From Streptomonospora nanhaiensis (GTDB lineage: Bacteria > Actinomycetota > Actinomycetes > Streptosporangiales > Streptosporangiaceae): a stretch of 64,000 nucleotides of DNA. Within the stretch, counting starts at the first letter, position 1; each line of letters opens with the position of its first letter. The translations under genes were made by a program, and so were the position numbers. The notes beneath the pieces are model-generated. The model did no database searches. It had not been told where the DNA came from and saw only the letters and a program-made list of their open reading frames with translations. Location: contig NZ_JACCFO010000001.1 of the NCBI RefSeq assembly GCF_013410565.1, positions 372,001-436,000 of the forward strand. The letters run 5' to 3'. Positions 43,851 to 50,710 of this stretch are shown here, in pieces.

Positions 43851-43908
43851 CCTAGCCGCCCGCCCGGATGGTCCGGGAGTACGGGCGGCGGGTTCCAGAA
43901 GGAACGAG

Positions 43909-44229
43909 ATGTCCCGTACCGACAAGACGAAACCGCTGTGGGTGCGCCACGCCGAGCACGGTCCGCGGCCCGTCCACGACCACAGCGACGGCCACGTCTG
44001 CGACCTGCCGCCGGGCCCCACCCCCCGGTGGCTGACCCCCGACACCCGCTGCCGCTGGGAGCACCCGGCCGCGCACCTGCTGTCCTTCAAGAAGCCGTGC
44101 TGCGCGGGGTGCAAGCGCCGCAGCCACATCCGGGAACGCCAGGACTGGGCCAAGGCCGGCAACCGACGCGACCGCTACGCGGCCCGCCTCCGCGCACGCC
44201 GCTACATCACCGGCCGCGACGACGACTGA
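43909..44229 (+). CDS. Small hypothetical Cys/His-containing protein
   Basis: The 106-aa protein begins MSRTDKTKPLWVRHAEHG and contains DGHVCDLPPG, TRCRWEH and CCAGCKRRSH, which could bind a metal, followed by a basic helical tail (RNRRDRYAARLRARR pattern). I have seen similar short actinobacterial proteins of unknown role starting SRTDKTRPxWV. AGAAGGAACGAG gives a clear ribosome site. The IS481 element ends 59 bp upstream and may have separated it from its promoter. Confidence 0.7.
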   Translation: MSRTDKTKPLWVRHAEHGPRPVHDHSDGHVCDLPPGPTPRWLTPDTRCRWEHPAAHLLSFKKPCCAGCKRRSHIRERQDWAKAGNRRDRYAARLRARRYITGRDDD

Positions 44230-44242
44230 CGACTGAACGCGA

Positions 44243-44278
44243 AGCCCGCCCGCCGAGAACCGTCTCGGTGCGGCGGGC
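44243..44278 (+). terminator. Hairpin terminator after the small Cys/His gene
   Basis: GCCCGCCG and CGGCGGGC pair around an inner stem-loop, starting 14 bp past the stop codon. No U-tract is seen. Confidence 0.55.
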
Positions 44279-44898
44279 CGTCTCATGGCGGGACGCTGAG
44301 TTGTGTGGCCGAGGTGGCAGGGCGGTCGCCACCCCGCGCGGGCGGCGGCTCATGGCCCCGGCTCTCCCCGAAGCGGTCGAGTGGCGCGGGTGATGTCCCT
44401 TTCGCTGCTTTCAAAAACGGCCACAGTGGGGCGGTGAAGGCTCACGGGCCCGCGGTGTCCGCATGGCGGGACGCCCGAACCGCGCGCCACACTCGGTCGC
44501 CCTCAACGCCCGTTTCCGGGGGAGGCTAAGACGCTCTGAGCGTCGAAACGGCGAGCCGCGGCCGTGGCTCGCGGTGAAAGCGGCCGATTTTCTCTTACCA
44601 TGTGGGATTTCAGCGGGCCGATGCCTGACGCGCCCCGTTTTGAGATCGGGGCGGTCGCTCGCGCGCAGATGGCGGAACCGGCGACCACGAGGCCCCGCCG
44701 CCCGTGACCCGCGCCGCGTCCGCCCGCCGCCACGCCGAGCCCGCCCGAGCCGTTCCGCCGCCGCGGCCTCCGCCTCCCACACCGGCCGCTGGCGCGCGAT
44801 CCGTTCACCGCTTTCCAGGCCGCCGGCCGCCGTCGCCGCCCTTCGCGCCGCCCGCCGCCGCCCGCAGCCGCGAGCGGCGGCACCGGACGGACGAACAC
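44279..44898. other. 620-bp gap without a supported gene
   Basis: No frame has a ribosome site with a believable product. The stretch 44395-44680 includes less GC-rich patches (for example TTTCTCTTACCATGTGGG near 44590) and short inverted repeats such as GAGCCGCGGCCGTGGCTC. It might hold a small RNA or a remnant, but nothing decides this. Confidence 0.4.
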
Positions 44899-45846
44899 CT
44901 AGTCGGCGGCCAGCGCGCGCTCCAGCACGTCGCGGACGGTGCCGCTCAGCAGGGCCACCTTGTAGCCGGTGCCCGGCAGCGGCGCGCAGCGCTCGGCGAG
45001 CCCCGCGATCGCGTCGGGGACCGCCTCCGGGCCGGTGGCGCCGATCAGCGCCTCCTCCACCTCCGGCAGGCGCAGCGGCGTGCGCGCCACCGCGCCCACC
45101 GCCACGGCCGCGTCGACCACCGCGCCGTCGCGCCGCACCACGCGCGCGACCGCCTCCACCAGGGGCCACTCCGCGCGCGAGCGCGAGGTGGCGCGCCGGT
45201 AGGCCGCCGCCTCGCCCTCCACCGGCGCGGGCAGGCCCACCGCCGTCAGCAGTTCCCCGGGAGCCAGCACGTGGTCGCGGGTGGCGTCGGCGCCGTCGTA
45301 GAGATCGGCGACCGGACGCTGCGGCCCGCCCTCGACCTCCACCTCGGCGGCGTAGGCCAGCAGCGCCATGGCCAGCGATGACGGGTGCGGCGCCACGCAC
45401 GCCGAGCCCAGGTCCACGACGGTTCCCTCGGAGTGGTCGCCGGCGCGCGCCGGGCAGGTGTCGCCGCCGTTCTGGTGGCAGCTGAACAGCGGACTGCGGA
45501 AGTAGACGCAGCGGTTGCGCTGGAGCAGGTTGCCGCCCACCGTGCCCACCGCGCGGATCTGCGGGGTGGCCAGCGCCGCCGCCGTCTGGGCCAGCGCCGG
45601 GTAGGCGGCGCGCAGCCGGGGGTCGCCGGCCACCTCGGCGACCGTGGTCAGCGCGCCGATCCGGGCGGAGCCGTCGGCCCGCCACTCCACGCCGCGCAGC
45701 TCGGCCAGCCCCGACAGGTCGGTGACGGCCCCCGCGAAGCCGCGCTCGCGGCGGCGCGCCATGAGGTCGGTCCCGCCGGCGCGCGCCTCGGCGCCGGCCT
45801 CGCGCAGCGCCGCAGCGGCGGCGGCGACGTCCTGGGGTGCGTTCAT
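44899..45846 (-). CDS. FAD-binding subunit of a PaoB/YagS-like molybdenum hydroxylase
   Basis: The 315-aa protein has the FAD motifs ARAGGTDLM (21-29) and ATPQIRAVGTVGGNLLQ. It is followed by the extra cysteine cluster of PaoB-type subunits, RNRCVYFRSPLFSCHQNGGDTC with C113, C123 and C131, plus C150 in SAC. In E. coli PaoB such cysteines bind a 4Fe-4S cluster; ordinary xanthine dehydrogenase FAD subunits lack it. It passes electrons from the molybdenum subunit to an acceptor. Its ATG overlaps the upstream gene by 4 bp. An aldehyde oxidoreductase role is the best guess. Confidence 0.85.
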   Translation of the reverse strand: MNAPQDVAAAAAALREAGAEARAGGTDLMARRRERGFAGAVTDLSGLAELRGVEWRADGSARIGALTTVAEVAGDPRLRAAYPALAQTAAALATPQIRAVGTVGGNLLQRNRCVYFRSPLFSCHQNGGDTCPARAGDHSEGTVVDLGSACVAPHPSSLAMALLAYAAEVEVEGGPQRPVADLYDGADATRDHVLAPGELLTAVGLPAPVEGEAAAYRRATSRSRAEWPLVEAVARVVRRDGAVVDAAVAVGAVARTPLRLPEVEEALIGATGPEAVPDAIAGLAERCAPLPGTGYKVALLSGTVRDVLERALAAD

Positions 45847-48443
45847 CTTGAGCCGATCCCTTCGAGCAGCCGGTCGGGGCGGATGGGGACTTCGCGCGGG
45901 CGCCAGCCCGTGGCGTCGTGGACGGCGTTGCCCACCGCCGCCGCGACCCCGACGGTGGAGACCTCGCCGATCCCGACGCCGCCGCCCACCACGTGCTCCC
46001 AGCCCGCCTCGTGGAAGTGCACGGTGATCTCGGGGGTGTCGCCGATACCGGGTATCCGGTAGTCCTCCAGGGTGGTGCTCAGCACCGCGCCCGTGACGGG
46101 GTCGTCGCGGCGCTGCTCGTAGAGCGCGTAGCCGATGCCCTGGATGACACCGCCCTCGCACTGGTTGCGGGCGAGGCGGTCGGCGTACATCCGGCCCGCC
46201 GAGATCCCGGCCCAGCAGCGCAGCGGCCGCACCCGCCCGAGCAGGGTGTCGACCTCGACCTCCATGACGTGCACCGCGCCGGTCAGCCCCCGGCCCGGCG
46301 CGCCCATGCCCGGCAGCGCCACCGGCGTGAGGTAGCCGCCCCGGTCGCGCCGCCGGCGCCCGCTGACCCGGGTGCCCTCCAGCGACTTCAGCGCCTCGGG
46401 GTCCAGCGCGCCCGAGCCCGACACCGCGCCCGGCGCCCGGCGCCGCACCTCCTCGCGCAGCGCGCGGGCGGCGTCGCGGGCGGCCGGGCCGATCGAGGCG
46501 GTCGTGCGGCTGCCGTTGGAGCCGGGCGCGTAGGACCAGCCGCTGCGCCCCACCCCCACCCGCACGCGGTCGGCGGGCAGGCCCAGTTCGGTCCGCACGA
46601 CGTCGGTGATCACCGACCGCGATCCGGTGCCGATGTCCTGCACGGCACTGCGGGCCACCACGGCGCCGTCCTCCACCACCAGGTCGACCACCGTCGCGGG
46701 GTCGGTGAGGTAGAGCCAGTTGGCGGCGGCCACCCCCACGCCGCGCCGGAACCGGCCGGTGCCGGACCCGCGCGAGCGCTCGGCCCACACGGGCAGGGCG
46801 GCCGCCCAGTCGTAGAGCGCCCGCCGCTTGGGGTTGCCGTCCCAGCGGCGGCGCAGCGCGATGGGGTCCTCGCCCAGCCGCTCGGCCATCATGTCCACGC
46901 CCTGCTCCAGCGCCCAGTGGAACTGCGCGCCGCCGGGGCCGCGGAACGGCGCTCCGGGGGGCCGGTTGGTGAGGACGTCGAAGTCGCGCAGCCGCCGGGG
47001 CGCGTTGCCGTACATCAGCAGGCCCAGCGTCGCGACCATCCCGCCGGTGGACACGCCGCCGTCGTTGTAGGCGTCCAGGGTCAGCGCCGCGAGGTCGCCC
47101 TTGGCGTCGGCGAGCAGGCCCAGTTCGAGGCGGGCGCCGGGCCGGTGCCCGGCGTCGGTCAGCTCCTCGGCCCGGTCGAACACCAGCCGCACCGGCGCGC
47201 CGGCCGCACGGGCGAGTTCGGCGGCGGCGACCACCTCGACGCGCAGGCCGCCCTTGGCGCCGAACCCGCCGCCGACGTGCTCGGCGGTGACGTGCACGCG
47301 CTCGCGGGGCAGGTTCCACCGCTTGGCGGCCGCCTCGGCCACGGCCACGACCGCCTGGGTGGAGGTGTGCAGGTGCAGGTCGCCGTGCTCGTCCCAGCGG
47401 GCCACGCAGGAGTGCGGCTCCAGCGCGGTGTGCACCTGCGGCCCGGTGCGGAACACCGCGGCGACCAGGCGGCGGTCGCCGCGGTTGGCGGCGTCCTTGA
47501 CACGGCGCACGGCGGTGCCCCCGCGCCAGCCGAAGCCCGAAGGGCCTCGCAGGTTGCCGCGCCAGCGCCCGGGCAGCGGCGGACCCTCGTTGTTGGAGGG
47601 CGCCGCGTTCTGGGCTTCGCGCGTGGGGTAGACGACGGGCGCGCCCGGAGCGTGCGCGGCCGCCGGGTCGAGCGAGGCGGGCAGGTCGCGGTAGTCCACG
47701 GCCACCCGCGCGGCGGCCGCGCGGGCCAGGGCGCGGGTGGGCGCGGCCACGGCCAGCACCGGCTGGCCCACGTAGCGCACCGTGCGGTCGGCGCCGAGCA
47801 GGTCGACGTGCACGGCGTCCCCGGCCTCGACCGAGACGATCCGCGCGTGGGCGCGGGCCGAGCGCACGATCACCGCCTCCCAGCAGCCCTCGGGCCGGAT
47901 GTCGGTGGTGTAGCGGGCGCGGCCGGTGACCTTGTCCTCGGCCTCGGCGCGCGGCGGGGGCAGGGGGGAGTCGGTGTCGTGCTCGCCCGCGCACGCGGCG
48001 GCGACGGCGGCGTAGATGCCCTCGTAGGCGCCGCAGCGGCACAGGTGGCCGGCGAGCGCGTCGGCGATGGTGTCGCGGTCGGGGCGCAGGTCGCCGTGCT
48101 CGGCGCGGTAGCGGTCGACGAAGGCCGCGGCCTCCACGACGAAGCCGGGGGTGCAGTAGCCGCACTGCATGGCGTCGTGGGCGGCGAAGGCGCGCTGCAC
48201 CGGGTGCGGGCCGTCGGGACCGGCCAGGCCCTCGACGGTGGTGACGGTGCGCCCGGCCAGCGCCGTGGCGGGCAGCAGGCAGGAGGCGGTGGGAGTGCCG
48301 TCGACCAAAAGCGTGCAGGCGCCGCAGACGCCCGCTCCGCAGGCGAGCTTGGTTCCGGTCAGGCCGAGTTCGTCGCGGACGAGTTCGGCGGCGGTGGTGT
48401 CGGAATCGGGGCCGGCCTCAGCCGCCGCTCCGTTGAGGGTCAT
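45843..48443 (-). CDS. Fused 2Fe-2S and molybdopterin subunit of an aldehyde oxidoreductase-like enzyme
   Basis: The protein is 866 aa. Residues 1-155 are the two-cluster 2Fe-2S domain: C35, C40, C43 and C55, then QCGYCTPGF and HLCRCGAYEG. From about 165 it is the molybdopterin subunit, with VGGGFGAKGG, GAPFRGPGG, GSNGSRTTA and GVGIGEVST, the last holding the catalytic Glu. In most relatives (PaoA and PaoC, or XdhA/C sets) these are separate proteins; Desulfovibrio aldehyde oxidoreductase shows a comparable fusion. The start is ATG at 48443 or TTG at 48449, the latter with better GGAG spacing. Confidence 0.85.
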   Translation of the reverse strand: MTLNGAAAEAGPDSDTTAAELVRDELGLTGTKLACGAGVCGACTLLVDGTPTASCLLPATALAGRTVTTVEGLAGPDGPHPVQRAFAAHDAMQCGYCTPGFVVEAAAFVDRYRAEHGDLRPDRDTIADALAGHLCRCGAYEGIYAAVAAACAGEHDTDSPLPPPRAEAEDKVTGRARYTTDIRPEGCWEAVIVRSARAHARIVSVEAGDAVHVDLLGADRTVRYVGQPVLAVAAPTRALARAAAARVAVDYRDLPASLDPAAAHAPGAPVVYPTREAQNAAPSNNEGPPLPGRWRGNLRGPSGFGWRGGTAVRRVKDAANRGDRRLVAAVFRTGPQVHTALEPHSCVARWDEHGDLHLHTSTQAVVAVAEAAAKRWNLPRERVHVTAEHVGGGFGAKGGLRVEVVAAAELARAAGAPVRLVFDRAEELTDAGHRPGARLELGLLADAKGDLAALTLDAYNDGGVSTGGMVATLGLLMYGNAPRRLRDFDVLTNRPPGAPFRGPGGAQFHWALEQGVDMMAERLGEDPIALRRRWDGNPKRRALYDWAAALPVWAERSRGSGTGRFRRGVGVAAANWLYLTDPATVVDLVVEDGAVVARSAVQDIGTGSRSVITDVVRTELGLPADRVRVGVGRSGWSYAPGSNGSRTTASIGPAARDAARALREEVRRRAPGAVSGSGALDPEALKSLEGTRVSGRRRRDRGGYLTPVALPGMGAPGRGLTGAVHVMEVEVDTLLGRVRPLRCWAGISAGRMYADRLARNQCEGGVIQGIGYALYEQRRDDPVTGAVLSTTLEDYRIPGIGDTPEITVHFHEAGWEHVVGGGVGIGEVSTVGVAAAVGNAVHDATGWRPREVPIRPDRLLEGIGSR

Positions 48444-48472
48444 GTCCAACGTGGGGCTCCCCGGTGGATCGT

Positions 48473-48514
48473 GTTGACAACGTCAACCTAGGCAGTGAGG
48501 TTGACGCTGTCAAC
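48473..48514. promoter_or_regulatory. Two identical palindromic operators in a divergent promoter
   Basis: GTTGAC-AAC-GTCAAC (48473-48487) and GTTGAC-GCT-GTCAAC (48500-48514) have the same 6-bp arms and 3-bp spacers, with centres 27 bp apart. They overlap the -35 or -10 boxes of both divergent genes. They are the likely binding sites of the adjacent TetR protein. Confidence 0.75.
48485..48513 (-). promoter_or_regulatory. Promoter of the Pao-like operon
   Basis: On the minus strand TTGACA (48513-48508) and TAGGTT (48490-48485) are separated by 17 bp, a good vegetative sigma pattern. Both operators overlap it. Confidence 0.6.
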
Positions 48515-48529
48515 CGGGTCCCGTAGGCT
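48501..48529 (+). promoter_or_regulatory. Leaderless promoter of the TetR gene
   Basis: TTGACG (48501-48506) and TAGGCT (48524-48529) are separated by 17 bp, and the hexamer ends 6 bp before the ATG, so transcription should start at the start codon. The -35 lies inside the second operator, which implies autorepression. Confidence 0.6.
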
Positions 48530-48535
48530 CGGCGC

Positions 48536-49312
48536 ATGTCCGCAGCTCAGAGGCGCGCCGCCGCGGAAGCGGCACCTTCGGAGCCCGCCGACTCCGCCGC
48601 CCCGTCCACGACCGCCGCCGAGGGCGCGTCCGCCCCCACGGCCGGACCGCCCGAGTCCTCCGAGCCGCCCGAGGCGTCGGCGGCCGCCGACACCCGGCGC
48701 CGCCTCATCGACGCGGCCTGGGACATGCTGGCCGCCGGCGGCCCCGAGGCCGTCACCATGCGCGGGGTGGGCGAGCGCGTCGGCGTCTCGCGCACCGCCC
48801 CCTACCGGCACTTCCGCGACAAGGAGGACCTGCTGCGGGCGGTGGCCATGCGCATGATGGACCGCATGTGGGCCGAGATCGTCGGCAACCTGCCCGGGCC
48901 CGACGCCGCCCCCGAGGAGGTGCCCGGCGCGCTGCTGCGCGCCTTCTCCGGCTACGTCCGCCTCGGCCTGGAGGCGCCCGAGCACTACCGGCTGGCCCAC
49001 GGCGAGTACCAGGGCCACGGCGGCGGCGACGAACTCCACGCCGCCGCCGCCCGGATGATGGAGGAGAGCGTGCGCGCGGTGGCCCACGGCCAGCGGATCG
49101 GCGCGATCCGCCCCGGCGACCCCTGGCGCATGGTGCTGCTGAGCACCGCGGCGGTCCACGGCGTGATCAGCCTGGCGCTGTCGGGCCACCTGGTCAAGAA
49201 GCTGTCGGGCCGCGACGGCGCCGGCGAGCCCGCCGACGTGGAGACCGAACTGGACCTGCTGCTGGCCGACCTCGTGGCGGGCCTGACCGCCCCGGGCCTG
49301 CGCCCGGAGTGA
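48536..49312 (+). CDS. TetR-family regulator of the Pao-like operon
   Basis: The 258-aa protein has a Ser/Pro/Ala-rich N-terminal extension of about 50 residues, then a TetR domain (TRRRLIDAAWDMLAAGGPEAVTMRGVGERVGVSRTAPYRHF split over about 54-95) and a TetR_C_33-like ligand domain. It is divergent from the aldehyde oxidoreductase-like genes, and two identical palindromes lie between. It probably represses both directions and is released by a substrate-like ligand. ATG at 48536 is supported by the leaderless promoter. Confidence 0.88.
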   Translation: MSAAQRRAAAEAAPSEPADSAAPSTTAAEGASAPTAGPPESSEPPEASAAADTRRRLIDAAWDMLAAGGPEAVTMRGVGERVGVSRTAPYRHFRDKEDLLRAVAMRMMDRMWAEIVGNLPGPDAAPEEVPGALLRAFSGYVRLGLEAPEHYRLAHGEYQGHGGGDELHAAAARMMEESVRAVAHGQRIGAIRPGDPWRMVLLSTAAVHGVISLALSGHLVKKLSGRDGAGEPADVETELDLLLADLVAGLTAPGLRPE

Positions 49313-49368
49313 CGCGCGCCTCCTCACCAGGGCGGACCTCGCCTTCCCGCACGAAAGCGGCGCACCCC

Positions 49369-49374
49369 TACAAT
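49369..49374 (+). promoter_or_regulatory. -10 element of a probable leaderless promoter
   Basis: TACAAT ends 6 bp before the ATG of the L7/L12-like gene and no ribosome site intervenes, the same arrangement as at the glycosyltransferase gene. Confidence 0.5.
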
Positions 49375-49380
49375 CCCTGC

Positions 49381-49836
49381 ATGTCCCTCGGCACCTCTGA
49401 CCTGATCCTCTACGCCGTCGTGGTCCTCGTCGCCGTCCTGGTGGTCGCCAACACGGTCACCGCGCGGCGCCGCAGGGCGGACCGCCCCGCTCCCGTGCGC
49501 CCCGCCGCGCCGCTGCTCCAGCCCCTGCCGCGCGACCTGGTCGAGCGTGCCACCGCCCTCGTCCGCCAGGGCAAGCAGATCGCCGCCGTCAAGCTCATCC
49601 GCGACCGCACCGGATACGACCTGCGCAGCGCCAAGGAGGTGAGCGACGCCCTCGCCCAGGGCCGGAGCATCCCCACCCTCCCCGAGCCCGGCGCGGGCCC
49701 CGCCGGCGGCTCCCTGGCCGACCGGGCGCGCGCGCTGCGCGACCAGGACCGCATGGCCGACGCCATCCGGCTGGTCGCGACCGAGACCGGCATGAGCGAG
49801 ACCGAGGCCACCCGGTTCGTCACCGGACTGGACTGA
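49381..49836 (+). CDS. Membrane protein with ribosomal L7/L12 C-terminal-like domain
   Basis: The 151-aa protein has one N-terminal transmembrane helix (about 7-28, LILYAVVVLVAVLVVANTV) and then AVKLIRDRTGYDLRSAKEVSDAL, which matches the helical signature of the L7/L12 C-terminal domain. A second similar helix pair (ADAIRLVATETGMSETEATRFV) closes the protein. Such proteins occur singly in actinobacteria without a defined role; they may use the L12 fold for protein binding. It stands alone with its own promoter-like hexamer. Confidence 0.75.
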   Translation: MSLGTSDLILYAVVVLVAVLVVANTVTARRRRADRPAPVRPAAPLLQPLPRDLVERATALVRQGKQIAAVKLIRDRTGYDLRSAKEVSDALAQGRSIPTLPEPGAGPAGGSLADRARALRDQDRMADAIRLVATETGMSETEATRFVTGLD

Positions 49837-49883
49837 GACACCCGGCCGGCCACCCGCCGCGCGCCACCTCTAGGCTCGTGATC

Positions 49884-50645
49884 ATGGAGTACACAACCGC
49901 TTTCGTGACCGGCGCGAGCACCGGTTTCGGCGCCGAGATCACCCGCCGCCTCGTGGAGTCGGGGCTGCGCGTGGCGGCCGCCGCCCGCCGCGCCGACCGG
50001 CTCGCCAAGCTGGCCGACGAACTGGGCCCGGCCGTGCTGCCGGTGGAACTGGACGTGCGCGACCGCGCGGCGGTGGAGCGCGCGCTGGCCGGCCTCCCCG
50101 GCGACTTCGCCGACGTCGACGTGCTCGTCAACAACGCCGGCCTGGCGCTGGGCCTGTCGAGCGCGGCCGAGGCCGACCTGGAGGACTGGCAGCGGATGGT
50201 CGACACCAACGTCACCGGTCTGCTCTACGTCACGCGGGCGCTGCTGCCGGGCATGGTGGAGCGCGGCCGGGGCCACGTCGTCAACATCGGCTCGGTGGCC
50301 GGCAACTGGCCCTACCCCGGCGGCAACGTCTACGGGGCGACCAAGGCCTTCGTGCGCCAGTTCAGCCTCAACCTGCGCGCCGACCTGCACGGCACCGGAG
50401 TGCGCGTGACCAACGTCGAGCCCGGCCTGGCCGGCGGCACGGAGTTCTCCCAGGTGCGGTTCCACGGCGACAGCGAGCGCGCCTCGGCGGTCTACGCCGA
50501 CACGCAGCCGCTGAGCCCCGGGGACGTCGCCGAGGCGGTGCGCTGGGTCGTGGACCAGCCCGCCCACGTCAACGTCAACACCCTGGAGCTGATGCCGGTG
50601 GCGCAGAGCTTCGCGCCGCTGAGCGTGCACCGCGACAGCGCCTGA
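49884..50645 (+). CDS. SDR-family NADP-dependent dehydrogenase (YdfG-like)
   Basis: The 253-aa short-chain dehydrogenase has TGASTGFGAEI for cofactor binding, with the RRADRL arginines favouring NADP, then VNNAGLALG, VNIGSVAGNWPYPGGNVYGATKAFV with the Ser, Tyr and Lys catalytic residues, and VEPGLAGGTEF. This pattern is that of YdfG, which oxidises 3-hydroxy acids such as L-allo-threonine or reduces malonic semialdehyde. ATG at 49884 is preferred because a TAGGCT hexamer ends 7 bp before it, whereas the GTG at 49878 would leave one base. Confidence 0.9.
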   Translation: MEYTTAFVTGASTGFGAEITRRLVESGLRVAAAARRADRLAKLADELGPAVLPVELDVRDRAAVERALAGLPGDFADVDVLVNNAGLALGLSSAAEADLEDWQRMVDTNVTGLLYVTRALLPGMVERGRGHVVNIGSVAGNWPYPGGNVYGATKAFVRQFSLNLRADLHGTGVRVTNVEPGLAGGTEFSQVRFHGDSERASAVYADTQPLSPGDVAEAVRWVVDQPAHVNVNTLELMPVAQSFAPLSVHRDSA

Positions 50646-50710
50646 CCACCTCGGCGGCCGCCGCGCACCGGAGGCGGACGCCTCGCCCCGCGCCGCCCCC
50701 GCCGGGCCGC

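Larger units (their letters stand above)
42752..43856. repeat. 6-bp target-site duplication CCTAGC of the IS481-like element
   Basis: CCTAGC is present at 42752-42757 and again at 43851-43856, immediately outside the terminal repeats. IS481 of Bordetella is known to insert at NCTAGN sequences, which this fits. Confidence 0.85.

Noticed and set aside
44411-45685. Long minus-strand frame overlapping the PaoB-like FAD gene
   Set aside because: It is in another frame of a well-supported gene and its translation is low-complexity.
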